NCBI RefSeq assembly: GCF_030704535.1
Contig: NC_081815.1
Coordinates: forward strand, 7,016,501-7,080,500
Direction of reading: 5' to 3'
Length of the DNA: 64,000 nt
Origin: Vitis vinifera
Lineage: Eukaryota; Streptophyta; Magnoliopsida; Vitales; Vitaceae
The notes under the pieces are model-generated. The model did not search any database. It saw only the letters and a list, made by a program, of their open reading frames with translations, and was not told the origin of the DNA. The position numbers and the translations under genes were made by a program. Position 1 is the first letter of the stretch, and each line of letters begins with the position of its first letter. This document shows, piece by piece, positions 1 to 17,498 of this stretch.

Positions 1-1140
1 CTTAAGGAACTACTATGGTCATAGTTTACATGAACACCCCTCCTTAGGATCATCCAATGTGACATTTTGTCTCAATCTTATGAGATATCATGGTGTTTTT
101 ATTAAGAATACCTATTGCTATCAGCTTCCACCAATAATGACCCAATTCATAAGGAATATATAATCAACTTATTATCTCACCCGTAGATTAAAGCCACTAC
201 TACTTTTATCCCAAACTCAATATTCTCTCAAGATTGAAAGGCAACACAATGAAACAACGTGGTGAAGTCATGACTCACTATAAGTCTTATCCAATGTGTA
301 ATCATACATAATAGTGAACTCATCAAGAGAAATCCAACCTAATAGTTAAGATCAATCATCCCTCCAAACAAGAGATAATGCACTACAACCTCTAATAGGT
401 TGTTTAAACCCATAAATCGATTGTAAATAAGTCATTTATTTACAAGAAACTTATGATTTAGATATTTCATGCAACTCCTAACGTACCTAAGTCAAGTATA
501 ATACAAAATATGTAGGTTAAAATGCTTCAAGGTATAATGCATGGAAATATGATAGATAAAAGTGAATTGGAACTTTATTAATAAATAATAAAATATAAAA
601 GTTTATTACATCATGTCATGCTTTTAAAAGCTTTATTCTAGCAATCTCCCACTAATCCTCAAAACATCATGCTTTTAATGCATACTAGGTATACATTTTG
701 ACACCTATGTTATCCATGTGACCACCAAATACTCTTCATGTCAATGTCTTAGTGAAGGGATCCGCAGGGTTATTTATAGAAGGTATCTTTTCAACCACTA
801 TATCACCCCTCTAAACTATCTCATGAATCAAGTGGTACTTTCTCTCAATGTATTTTTTTTTTTTTTGTTTTTTTTTGTTTTTATGATTTCTTAGTTCTTT
901 AGGCTATGCCATAACCCCATTAGTGTCATAAAGTAGTATCATGGGTTGCACAACCAAGGGAACGACCCCAAGTTCCATGAGGAACTTCCTAAGCCAAATG
1001 ACTCTTTGTTGTTTCAGAAACTACAACGCATTTGACTTCCTTAGTAGAATCAGGAATGCAAGATTACTTTACACTCTTCCAACTAACAATTGCATCATAA
1101 AAATAAAAACAAAATCAATGATAGACTGATGAGAATCCTA
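1..1140 (-). mobile_element. Copia-type LTR retrotransposon remnant (RNase H end plus 3' flank or LTR)
   Basis: Read on the minus strand, about 1140 down to 640 gives a decayed Copia RNase H C-terminus. Recognisable pieces are VSWKSVK near the start, then HIERKYHLIHEI and NPADPFTKTLT near 850-730. These correspond to the end of RNase H where Copia elements keep a conserved H-I-E and an A-D-x-x-T-K motif. Several in-frame stops and an A/T run near 850-876 show it is dead. The remaining 640 bases to the window edge are non-coding and probably 3' UTR/LTR. The element runs off the window, so no second LTR or target duplication can be checked. Confidence 0.7.
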
Positions 1141-4100
1141 ATTAGATTAAAAGTCTGAATTTGGGTACCCTTTAGGTACTAACTCGTCACTTTGGAACAC
1201 AAATATATTGTAACATCCCTCATTTTTAATAGTAATACTTTTGAAGTTTCCCTTTAATTACCTTCTTATGAACCATGCAAAAGCATCACATTCTTGTATA
1301 TCCCTTACCAAGCTTAAGGTATCATGATGCATGCAACCAAGGATGAGGTGGTCAAAGGCATCGTAACAAAGGTAGTGTAACAAGTCCAATCTAAAAGGTG
1401 AGTGATCTTATAATGCATGATTTTACTTAGTTTTAGAATAATGTATCTCATGTTAAAAATGTTATATGTATTCATTATTTTTTAAAATATCATAGGATAT
1501 GCTTTGAAAATGTATTGGTCAAATATTCTGTTTATAATAAATATGTGTTCTTTGTATCCTTGATATATATGTATATAAATAGTTAAGATGGTCCTGTGAT
1601 CATGAAGGAATGGGTACGATTTAGGGAAGCTCTGTCTAAGGAGACTGGGTTTTAAGCAAGAGCACTATGACCCTTTTAGTCTTTCCTGGGAGCTTACCTA
1701 ATACGTATTATTCAATGAAAATCACTAGTGCTATCGTCGTTGTGCTTTATAATATTGATATGGATGTGATTGTAATATACCTTGAACTTATATTGTACCA
1801 TGAAGATGGAAGGGAACACTATAACCAATTGACCTGGTAATCTTTTGTGCCAAGAGATGAAGGGGCACTGAAACAATTTGTATAAGAAGCATGCTGAGTG
1901 ATATAAGGGCATTGTGTCTGCACATAGAAATTATATTACATAATATTGGGATGACTTGAGAGTTGGAGTGGCACCATAGTCATAGATTATGCACGTGTTT
2001 GATTGATTATACATCGGGTTGTCCGATGTTGCATGCCTACTTGATTGTTATACTATATATTATCTACATTGAGTGTTACATGCATGATGAAACGTCTTTT
2101 TCTATTCTAAACTGACCATCCTTTCTCACTTGATGGGAAACTCTTCCTGATTAAGGCTTAATGGTCACCTGTGGTATATTAAATGCCCAACGACTAGTCA
2201 ATCGGTCATATCAAAGCTCGACCAAACAAAGCCTATTGGTGTATTTTTTGGGTGCCTAAAACTAGAAACCTATAAATTGAGAGCCTCAGTTCATTTATTA
2301 TATAAAGAACACCTACAATCATCTTCCCAACTACTTGTTTCTCATTAAAAACTCTCTTTTCCATACTTGGTGCATGGATTTTTCACTTGCAAACCACCTT
2401 AGTTCATCTTTATTCATCCTAACCCTCCTTTGTATTTGTTCATATATTGAGTTAGAATGAGAGTGTTTTTTTTCTTTTATATTAAAGTAAGGTTATGAGT
2501 ATTCAAAGCTTCATGTTGAGGTATACTTGAAGGGATCTTATAACGCTTACTGAAGTCGGAATCCAAGTGTAGAGCATTGGAAGCTTGGTTGAGGCTTCAA
2601 AGATAGTAAAACCCTCATTCGATTAGAGCTTGAGAAGAATGGACGAAGGCAAGAAGTGTTGAACTATTATAAGACCTTGTATTTGCTTTCTCTATCTCTA
2701 TCACTTTATTTATTACTCTTTAATTTGTTTAACTTTGATGTGTTTGGAAAAGATTTTCAAAAACTCAATTCACCTTCTCTCTCCCCTTTTGGGTGATTTT
2801 CTTAATTGATTAGCCTTAATTTCACATGACTTATTTTTTGTTACATGGAGTTCCACAACCAAGACAAAATATGAGAATCTTCTTCATCTCAAGAGACAAA
2901 TTTTGGATAATTCATGTTGATCATTGGAACAAGAAGATGACTTTGCTTCTCATTTCCTTTAATATACATTTTCATCAATTGTAACCATTGTTGATAATTG
3001 CCATCATTAAGTTTGAAAGAAGTAAAGACATTTTGATAGTCATGACTTAGAGTTGTGTTCTATGTTGTGAACTAGCTAGTTATATTATCATTTCTTAAAG
3101 CCTATTAGAATGAAAGAAAGTTGAGTTACCGACAATTAAGTTTTATCTAGAAAAACAAGAAATAACAACAAAAAGGCTAGTTTGGAAAAGCAACAAATAG
3201 TAGCAAAAATGCTTAGTTTGGGATTAAAGAAGTTTTTGTTTATAATGAAGATTGATAAGACTTATGACTGAAGAATGAAGGCCTAGCTATGACTAAGAAA
3301 TGAGGCTCAATGATGGGAAAATGGGTCTCAAAGAATGGCTTAGTCTTTTGTTTTATTAATTATGATTCTTCATGTTCAAATAAAAGAAGCTCTTGTTCAA
3401 TGCCCTCCTTTTAGTGGATCTTTGCCTTTACCATTGATCCTAGTAATGAAGAAAAAGGTTATTCCTTTAGTTTGGCATGCACCTTGGCAGTTGGATGTGA
3501 AGTTATTCACTCTACTTTTTATGGTTTCGGTTTAGCCATCGAATGTGGTATGACATTAGTGTGTATATAAAGAAAAATAAGATCTCAACTCCTTTTAGGA
3601 ATGAATTTCTACAGAGGAATCAAATCCCATAACATTTTAGGTGGATTGCTTTTTCATATCCATCTTTTTTACTAGATGATTTGAAATTGTCGATCAAAAC
3701 ATCTTAGCATAAGAAATCTCTAGGAGGTAAAAAAAAAAAAAAAAAAAAAAAGGTTATTTATAGCCTAGGTTATTTATAGCCTAAGATATTTTTATTTACG
3801 AAAAAGAATCAATCAACTAAATTAATAAGGAAAAAACTTAATTTACAAATATTTCTTAACTAGCAAATCTTCATATGCATAAAGTTATGTATATTTTCCA
3901 ACACATACAAAATCAAGTCATGATACACATTTAAGATCCAAGAAAGCAAATGTGTTGTTATGCAAATGACATAAACATCCATACATCAATCAACAAGTCT
4001 ACCCTTAGCTATCACGAGGAGGAATAAAAATGCATGATATAACTTTCCAAACTATAACCATAAAGGTTTAGAATATTTTTTATTTTGTGAATTGTAGTAA

Positions 4101-5399
4101 CTCGACATTATAAATATTTCCTCATTTCCTAACCTATATTAACATCTAAATTCTTATCAATATGAATAATATTTTCATATATATGTTTAAGATGAATTCG
4201 CTTGCTCATTCTACTCATGTGCCTATTCATCCACCTCTTAGCCTGAATCTCATCAATTTATGCATACGTCAGTATGATGTAGTTGAATTTTTAGAACCTA
4301 GAGCTTATCACTTTTTTTTTTCTTGTGGATGATTCTAATTAAGTAGCATAGTTTCATCTCTTTCTTTACATTTCCAAGCTAATTCATCATTATTTGTCCA
4401 CCCAAAATCTTTATTTCAAACATACTTTAAAGATTTATCAACCTAATCCAACTTAACAAAACCTAACTAATCTTCTTGAGTCTATTTTGAAATAAATTGT
4501 ACTGATTATTTGCCTCAAAGAATAGGTTATAACCCAACTCATAAAAAAAATACCAACCTCCTCTTCATTTCCTATTTGTTTTCTTCCTTTTTTCTTTCTT
4601 TGTTCTTTCTCTAGCTTCACCCAAGCATAACAACTCTTTAATGGTTGAAATGAAGCCAAACAATCCTTTAAATAAGTGAGTAGAGTAAACATGATGTGGC
4701 AAACTCAAGGAGGGTGTCACCAACCAATGTTTACAATTTTACAACTTAGCCACCTCGTGTTTACAATAACTAATCACAATTAGCATTAAATTATAATTAA
4801 CTTATGATTAATTGATAAAAAATGATAAAAATATCCCAATTTTATAAAACTATCATTCCTCGTTTTTAAACTTAAAGAGTAACTCATTTTTTACATAAAT
4901 ACCCTTCAACATTTTCATTATTTACACGTGTGTTTTAAAAGAAATGATTATTTTTGCAACAAAAAAAATGAGGACATTTTTGTCAAAATAGATATTTTTT
5001 AGGTTGAAAAAAGGTGAACAGATAGTTTTCCAAAGTGCCAAAGATTTCATCCATTTTAATCCGTTATCTCGTTAACTTATTATTAAATATGATTAGGATT
5101 AAATTAGTTTCAACCCATAATTAACCTTAACCGTAATCATTATAGAAATGATCTAAACAAAGTGCCATGGTGTTTCCATCATATCTTTTTAGTATCTTCA
5201 AATCTTTTTTCTATGTAACCCCATATCATGCTTTCACATTAAAAGGAAAAAAGAAAAGAAAGGAAAAGAAAAAACCACAACCATTTTGCAGGATGGAAAC
5301 ATTTCTACCAGGTGCATTTATTTATCCACATCCCGTCCACAAATCCACTCGCCACCAAACACCGCCCAGGGGATCCCAACCCACGCGCCAACCTCATCA
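1141..5399. other. Gene-free AT-rich intergenic DNA
   Basis: No convincing coding exon on either strand; the open frames here are short and show no family signature. The region is AT-rich with scattered poly-A and poly-T runs. A run of about 22 A at 3729-3751 is followed by two tandem copies of a 16-bp unit (3752-3783). A purine-rich GA tract lies at about 5241-5275, just upstream of the MCM5 promoter. Confidence 0.6.
3752..3783. repeat. 16-bp unit, two tandem copies after a poly-A run
   Basis: The unit GGTTATTTATAGCCTA occurs twice head to tail, directly after about 22 A residues. The poly-A plus duplicated flank looks like a small slippage or retroposition scar; no source element is visible. 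Confidence 0.7.
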
Positions 5400-5426
5400 T
5401 TTCCCGCCAAATCCTTCCCGCCAAAA
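5400..5426 (+). promoter_or_regulatory. Tandem E2F-type sites upstream of MCM5
   Basis: Two copies of TTCCCGCCAAA lie at 5401-5411 and 5415-5425. The first is preceded by T, giving TTTCCCGCC. They are 90-116 bp upstream of the MCM5 ATG and match the plant E2F/DP consensus TTTSSCGC. E2F control of MCM promoters at G1/S is established in plants and animals. Binding here is inferred from sequence. Confidence 0.75.
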
Positions 5427-5515
5427 TCTCTCTCTAAAATCAATCTTTTTTGTTACAGCAATGGAGAGAGTTGTAGAGAGGGAAAGTAGAGTGTAGAGAG
5501 AGAAAGAGAGCAGAG

Positions 5516-10778
<5,263 letters not shown>

Positions 10779-11408
10779 TTTGATTATATAACAAAGGTTT
10801 ACAGTCACTGAATTTTGATTTGTAATGGTAAGGCATCAACTGCAGTAGTAGGCTGTGGTTTGGATGGCAGCCTTGTAGAGTGATTTATACTCCTACAAGC
10901 TAACGATCACCAATATGGGCTTAGTTTGACAACAACAGAATGGTTGTATTAAGATATTGTTTTTTTCAAAAATATCTTCCATATGGTGTTGAATTATTGA
11001 TTGGTGAGTGTGGACTATTTTCTTTCATTTTCTTTTACTTTTATTCATTATTCAAAATCAAAGGTTTTGAATTAGAATTTAATGTTGGAAGGCTTGAAAT
11101 TATCCTCTTTTTCGACTGCCAATTTGCCAATTTCAGACACTGCATTTTTAAAACCATGAATATATGTATTCAAAAGAAAGCAAAACCTTATGCATTCAAA
11201 TTTCTATTCTAAAAAAATTTAAGCACTTTAAAATTTTATATTCCTAAAATTAAAATAAATCTGATATTAACTTGCTACCAATGTTTTGAGCATCTAAAGT
11301 TTTTTACGATTTTAAAACACGTCTACATAATTAAAGATAGTTTATACATGTATAGTTATAAAAACTTTTTCTTTTATCGCATGTGGGATATCCTTGTTCT
11401 CTTTCATA

Positions 11409-11482
11409 GGTTTGCAAAGCTAAACAAACTCTCACACCATAATTAGGTTTGTAGAGCCAAACAAACTCTTACACTATAATTA
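11409..11482. repeat. 37-bp imperfect tandem duplication
   Basis: Two adjacent copies of a unit beginning GGTTTG and containing AAACAAACTCT and ATAATTAG, offset by 37 bases and differing at several positions. Confidence 0.6.
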
Positions 11483-11803
11483 GGGATTTGATTTTTTGTA
11501 GTAATCCGTTCCCAAATGTGTAGACATTGTTTATTCAAAAACATAAAAGTTCATAATTTTAAAACACGTTCAAACAATTAAAAAGAACTCATATATATAT
11601 ATAGACTAATATATTTTTGGTGTTATATATGTATGAACTCTTATTAATCGTATAAATATGTTTTAAAACCATAAAGATCCTTTAGTCCTAAAGCGGACAA
11701 TATTAACATGACTCTAAATATAGACATATAATTGTTCAGCGTTGCAATCGTATGAAATGAGTAATTGTATTATTCCACATCAAATAAAGGAATAAGTTCA
11801 TGA

Positions 11804-11807
<4 letters not shown>

Positions 11808-11834
<27 letters not shown>
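11808..11834. repeat. (TA)n microsatellite
   Basis: Uninterrupted alternating TA run of about 13 units. Confidence 0.85.
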
Positions 11835-12317
11835 CTTTCAAATCGGTTTATTTGAAACAAATTTATATTTGGTTCCCCTAAAAAATTAAGGAAAGAAAAA
11901 AAAATACAAAAGAAAATGACTTTTTTTATATTTGGTTGCCTTATAAAAAATATCAAATAAAATCAAATATAATTATAATTATAATTAGTTAAAAACTCAT
12001 ATATTTTTTAATTATTTAATCTTTATTTTGATAAGTTCAAATATATAAAATAAGTTTGAAGTAATAAATAAAAATAATTTATTAATTTTTAATCTATTTT
12101 TTATTTTCTTTTCTTCTATTCTTCATCAATATTTTATGTGCTTTGCATTTCTTCTTATCCACCAAACATCACCTTAATATTTTTAAATGAATAATAAAAG
12201 AAATTACTAAAATTGCTACTGTATTAATTTATCATATCGGAACTTTGTCTAAAGTGAACCGGGTGGTGTCATAAAATTTTCCGTCCGGTCGGCCTCACGC
12301 AGTGAGCAGCAGAGCGG

Positions 12318-15300
12318 ATGCTGCCGCCAAGCTGCTTCATCCGAAACCCTAGCCCCACGTTTCTTCCATGGGAATGGAAATCTCCGGGGAGTCGCGGCGG
12401 ATGCAGTAGAGGAACCACTTCATCAGTGCTACTGTCTTCTCCCTCGCAGCGTCCTGTCAGGTCTTTTTCAGACGTTGTGTCTCATTCGTTTTTGAATTTG
12501 ATATGTAAAATTGTATGTGGCCCTGATGTTCTCTCGGTGCTCAAAATTAGATGCGCACTGCTCGGTGCTGGTTTTGCTGGGCTCTCTGTGGCTTGGCACT
12601 TGTTGCAGGTATCCCCGTCCCCTCTCTATTATTTCAATGTATGCCCAGAAATGCGGGAAAAGCCAGAAAAAAAAATTAATTAATTAAATTTAGGATATTA
12701 GATTTTTTTTTTTTTTTTGGGGTAGCAATTTGTAGCAAAATTTCTATTTATTTCCCAGGTTTAAAATCTGCTTGGAAACTGAATTTTTCACTGTGGCATC
12801 CTCTGTTTGGAGTGTTTAGGTTAATAACCCTGACTGCACATGCAATCGGCCTATTGGCTTGCAGTTTCTAATGGTGGTATCCTGTGCTTATATGCCTTTT
12901 TAAATGTTGAGGAATTATTTTTGCAGCACAGTTCTAAGGAGTTGCGTGTATGCATTGACATCTATGATGAAGTTGGCATTGGGGGTGGTGCATCTGGAGT
13001 CTCTGGAGGACTCCTTCACCCTTATTCACCTAAAGGTTCGCATCACATTTTCTTGAATTAGTCCAGTCTTACAGGGATAATGAGCTTTCTTTTCCTCTTT
13101 TTCCCCTCCTTGTTTCCCATGTGATTGATGTCCAAAAAGTATTCATTTTTAAGCACCTGCTTTTGATGGGCTAATCTGTTCAAATTCTAGCAGCTAAGCT
13201 TCTCTGGCGGGGTGCTGAGTGCTGGAAAGAGTCTTTAAATCTTTTAAGCATTGCAGAAGCAGCTTGGCATTCCAGGGAGTCAACCTCGGAAACTCAAGAA
13301 TTTGATCAAGAATTAAATGGCTTCATAGTTCGGAGAGGGTTTGCTCTCTCTCTCTCTCTAATACACACACAGTCTCTATAGACTTCAATACCTCTGATGT
13401 TTTTATGATATTTAACCATCTTAGGTAACACAGCTTCAGTTTTAGTTGCATAAAAACTGCAAGAAAATTTGATTTCTGACATCAATAACAATAAAGAAAA
13501 TGAGGAAAACTAGGCTTCAGTGAACATATTGTCATTCAACATATTTGATGATCTTCCATTCATGACTTTTTCTATTTTTCCAATAGCTTAAATTCCTTAA
13601 GAGGAAGGTTTTTATCTTCTCTCTGCATTTCAGTTATATGCATTGGCCTATCCTTGATCTATCATATTCATTTTCAGGGGCATCTTGAGACCTGCAATGG
13701 ACATAAAGAATTTGAATGTATTGAATGACGTAATTCCCTTGACCTCTGCAACTGATACCAGCATGGTTAAATTATTGAAGTTTGACTATGTAGTAATAGA
13801 ATTCTTTCTCAATTTATGTGATTAGAATGCTCAGAACTGCCTTGCCAGTTGCAGAATAGAGCCCATTGATAAGGATACTGCCCAAAGTCTAGTTCCCAAG
13901 TTATGTGTACCTTTCAACACAGCCTTCTATATGCCCAAAGCTGTAAATATTCATTCTCAACGCTATCTCCAGGTTTGAAGAAACAAGCCACTGGCTTTTA
14001 TTTCTTTCATGATATGATTACCTTTTGCATTTTTCTCTCTTATATCTTTTTCTCTTTCTTTTTCTAGGCACTCTTCTTAGCATGTGAAAATCTAGTGAAA
14101 GAATTGTCCACTTCAGGTTTTGGAGGGACAAAGTTGTGCTTGCACAAGAAATCTGTTAACAAACTCCTTGAACTACAAGGTAACCTCTCGCTGTATTGTT
14201 TCACTTTCTTTCATTTGTAGCTAGTTGAAAAACCGTTTGTCCAATATGATAACACCAAGAGAGTGAATGGGTGTTTTCAAATTTTATATAAGTGATGAAT
14301 AAATTAACCCAAATTAAACCTGTGAAATAGTAGGGATAATCAAACCAATCAAAGATCGAAGTAATAAAAAGATCAAGCAAGGGACACAAGAAATTTTATG
14401 TGGAAAACCCTCACATTAACTATGGAGATAGAAAACCACAATGTCTAAGTCCTCTAATCTACAATCCACTATTTGAGATCAAAATACATAGTTTTACCTG
14501 TTTAATTTACCCTAAAAATTTACTCTCCAACACCTATATCTTGATCCATGTCTGCAATGCAACACCTCCAATGCTCCTATGGATTCCTCTCAGCCTCTGC
14601 AGGAGGTCCTTCCAACAACTCAGAATTCAATCTTATAAATTCTTTCTTGAGAGATTGGGAATGATAGGGTAAGTTGGTTGATTCTTTCAAAGTGCTTAAC
14701 CCTAAATGGGTTAAGAGAGGGTTTATCTAGGCCTAAAGGCCTAGGAGATCGGTATCTAGAATTTATAAAAAAGAATACTCCTGAAATTTCAAAAATGAAT
14801 TCTGTCATATTCTAGTAGATTCTAGACAATTGCTCAAGCGCCTTGGGCACTTGAGTGTTGGATAAGCACTTAAGTAGTTCCAACGCTTGAGTGTTGGCTC
14901 CACTGCTCAAGCATTAGCTCCACCGCTCAAGCATTCCCGTTTTTTCAAAATATCAATTTAAGCATTTTATTTCATATAAAAAAATACTGATCTACTATAA
15001 CCCTTCAATCACTTAACTTGTCACTAAACAAACCTTTTTAGACTGACTTATGACTTTCTGGTTAAGTCAATAGCAACCTTGAATCTTCAATGGAGAGTAA
15101 GTCATTATATAAAAAGTTTCCTAAGCCAAGATAAATAGGAACAAAATTGCCAACAAATATAAACTAAGACTCAATGTCCTAACACCAGTGCTTTAGAAGT
15201 TGTGGCAGCATGCTTAAGGGAGCTCAGTTTTTGAATTTAGGTTCTTTCCGGTTTCCATGTAGCTAGTATCCGGTAATACTCTCTCGTGCTTGAGCTGTTC

Positions 15301-17022
15301 TTGGGATTTGCTCTGTGAACTTTCTAACCTGTAGGAACCTGCAACCGATTGTTGCTTGACAATTTGGCATCTTTATTGATCACTGAATTCAAAGCAGTGA
15401 CAACAGCTTGGAACGTTTAGTTGAACAGGTCAACTATCTTTTTTGTGAGCTATTGCCCTTCTTCAAAGGAAAAAATATTAATTTTTAAGGATCTATTTAT
15501 GTGCATATCCAGCCCCAAACAATTATCACTTTTATCTCGTGATGTCTGGCAAATGTACTTTTAGGTCTCACCTTTGACTAACATGATTTTCATCTGATAT
15601 TGTGACATCCATAGTCCTAAATCACATGGGTTTTTCCATATATTTTTAATAGAAACAATTATTTGACATTTGGGTATAGTTTAGGGTTGACATTGCTTAA
15701 AAAAAATTAGGGACTAAGTTGAGGCACATGTGAAAGGGGTGGTTTTTGTCATTTACCTTCAAAATTATAATAAAGTTCTCGTTAGCTTCACGGTGACCCA
15801 GAAGGGGGAAAGAATATTCAGCCCACTTATAAATTACAATCCACTCTAGTACATGATGGAATCCATGAGAGAGATTTCTGGACATCTTTCAAATAGGTGG
15901 AATCCAGTCCAGGTGCCCATCTCTTTGGAAGTGCTGGTGAAAGATTGTAATTGTTAGGGGCACACTGGCAAAAGCTTGTTTTTCTTCCTTCAGGATCAGC
16001 ATGCTTATCCTAGAAACTGATTCCTTTAGGTCAATGCTGGTGGAATTAATAACCACAAAAAAAAAAAATGTTTTAGAGGGGATTATTTTCTATATACTTA
16101 ATTACTTGGTGTTTCTTTGCATTTTATATACTCAGGGGAATACGATGCAGTGATAATTTGTCTAGGTGCCAAAGCTGACATGCTTCCGGAACTCTCTGGG
16201 AGGCTTCCTTTGAGGACATGTAGAGGTGTCATTGCTCACCTGCAGCTGCCTGACAATATTGGGTAAAAACTGTTTACTTGCGCCTTTTGTAGCTAACAGG
16301 CTGACAAGCTTTCTGCCTAGGGATACTTGAATGCCTTACAGATCTGAAACGGTTTCATTTTGACAAAGATTACATTTAGAACTCTCTCTCTCTCTCTCTC
16401 TCTTTCTCTGTATGTGTTATTTGTGTCGATTACGTGATATATCTATCTCATGCACTAGATATGAACCAAAAAGGAAATGATCCTGTTGTAATATGATATT
16501 AAAACTCCTGGGAATTTTATTTGATCCTCCCAGAACTCAATTTCGGTAATGATGTGTTTCAGGGAAGATTATTCAGACCATAGTCCTTCAATCTTATCAG
16601 ATGCGTGGCTTGCAATCCAAGGTCCCCGCAGCCTGTACATGGGCTCAACATGGGAATGGAAATCAAGAAATTATCTTCCTAATGTCTCAGCGGAGGAAGC
16701 AACAAAGGCCCTTCAAGAGCTTCTACCAAAGGCATCTGCTATTTATCCAGGTATAAAAGACTGGACTTTTGCTGGGGCAAGGGCAGGTCTCAGGGCAATG
16801 CCACCACTAACTCCCCATGGATCTCTTCCTCTTTTGGGCTGCATCAATGATCTTGTGGGCGGAAATCACACTTGTAAATATTGGTTGTTTGGAGGACTTG
16901 GTTCAAGAGGACTGCTGTACCATGGTTTGCTTGGGAAACTGATTGCCCAAGCTGTGCTCTTGGGTAATGAAGATTTAATTCCATCTGAACTAACCTCTTG
17001 GAGAAGAAAAAGCAATAGTTAA
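12318..17022 (+). CDS. FAD-dependent oxidoreductase, DAO family (9 exons, 450 aa)
   Basis: Exons: 12318-12460, 12551-12608, 12927-13035, 13194-13338, 13678-13729, 13826-13972, 14068-14179, 16136-16262, 16563-17022. The summed frame is 1353 nt with no break. Residues 1-48 are Ser/Pro/Arg-rich and resemble a plastid or mitochondrial transit peptide. A Rossmann dinucleotide-binding motif, LLGAGFAGLSVAWHLL, starts near residue 51 (GxGxxG at 53-58). GIGGGASGVSGGLLHPYSPK, on the second long exon, is typical of DAO-fold enzymes related to the FAD domain of bacterial MnmC. A second FAD-contact region, YDAVIICLGAKAD, begins the 127-nt exon. The C-terminus (KYWLFGGLGSRGLLYHG) is the usual flavin-proximal loop. 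It resembles an uncharacterised plant family (Arabidopsis At5g48440-type); the substrate is not known to me. The first intron is 90 nt and stop-free, so its retention would add 30 residues. The 1956-nt seventh intron carries repeat-like sequence. Confidence 0.88.
14180..16135. other. Large intron of the FAD oxidoreductase gene with repeat-like insert
   Basis: At 1956 nt, this intron is far longer than the others in the gene. Around 14820-14940 it holds several copies of a short motif around GCTCAAGCATT and CTTGAGTGTTGG, as if an unidentified repeat had inserted. No open frame of interest was found. A poly-A-like run lies at about 16059-16068. I could not define element ends or a target duplication. 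Confidence 0.45.
16383..16408. repeat. (CT)n microsatellite in an intron
   Basis: About ten CT units in the last intron of the FAD oxidoreductase gene. A shorter CT run lies at 13345-13359 in the fourth intron. Confidence 0.85.
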
Positions 17023-17498
17023 GAAAGAAACTTCTTGCAGATACTGGCAATTTTGTTAAATCAACTGAGCATTTGTTTAGTTTTGAAAGTCTGATTTCTG
17101 TTCATGAAAAGTTTCCCAAAATTCCATTCTTACATCTAATCCTACACATTGTTAAACCAATTAGTTGCTGAATCTAAAATAATGAGGGCTGAAACATTCA
17201 TCTTCTCAATTCTTGGAGATAAGGTCCTCAATTCCTCTTAATTATATTTACTGATTTTTTTTTTTTTTTTTTGAAATCCCCTATGCTTATTCCCAAATGT
17301 GGATTAGATTCAATCCATGCAACCCATTTTTTTCCCCCTGTTTTTATTTTTTATTTTTTATTTTTTTATCTGACATGGCATTATAAGTTTTAAAACAGGC
17401 ATCACCATCTGTAACAGAAGAGAGATGTAATAAATCACTCAAAAGGTTGTCAATATACCTAGAGGCATTACACAAAGTAGACCTGAAAACATGTTTCT

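Larger units (their letters stand above)
10779..12317. other. Intergenic spacer between MCM5 and the FAD oxidoreductase gene
   Basis: Contains the MCM5 3' UTR (no distinct poly-A signal assigned), then very AT-rich DNA. A 37-bp unit is imperfectly duplicated at about 11409-11482, and a (TA)n run lies at about 11808-11833. No coding exon seen. The last 80 bases, more GC-rich, are the likely 5' UTR of the next gene. Confidence 0.6.
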
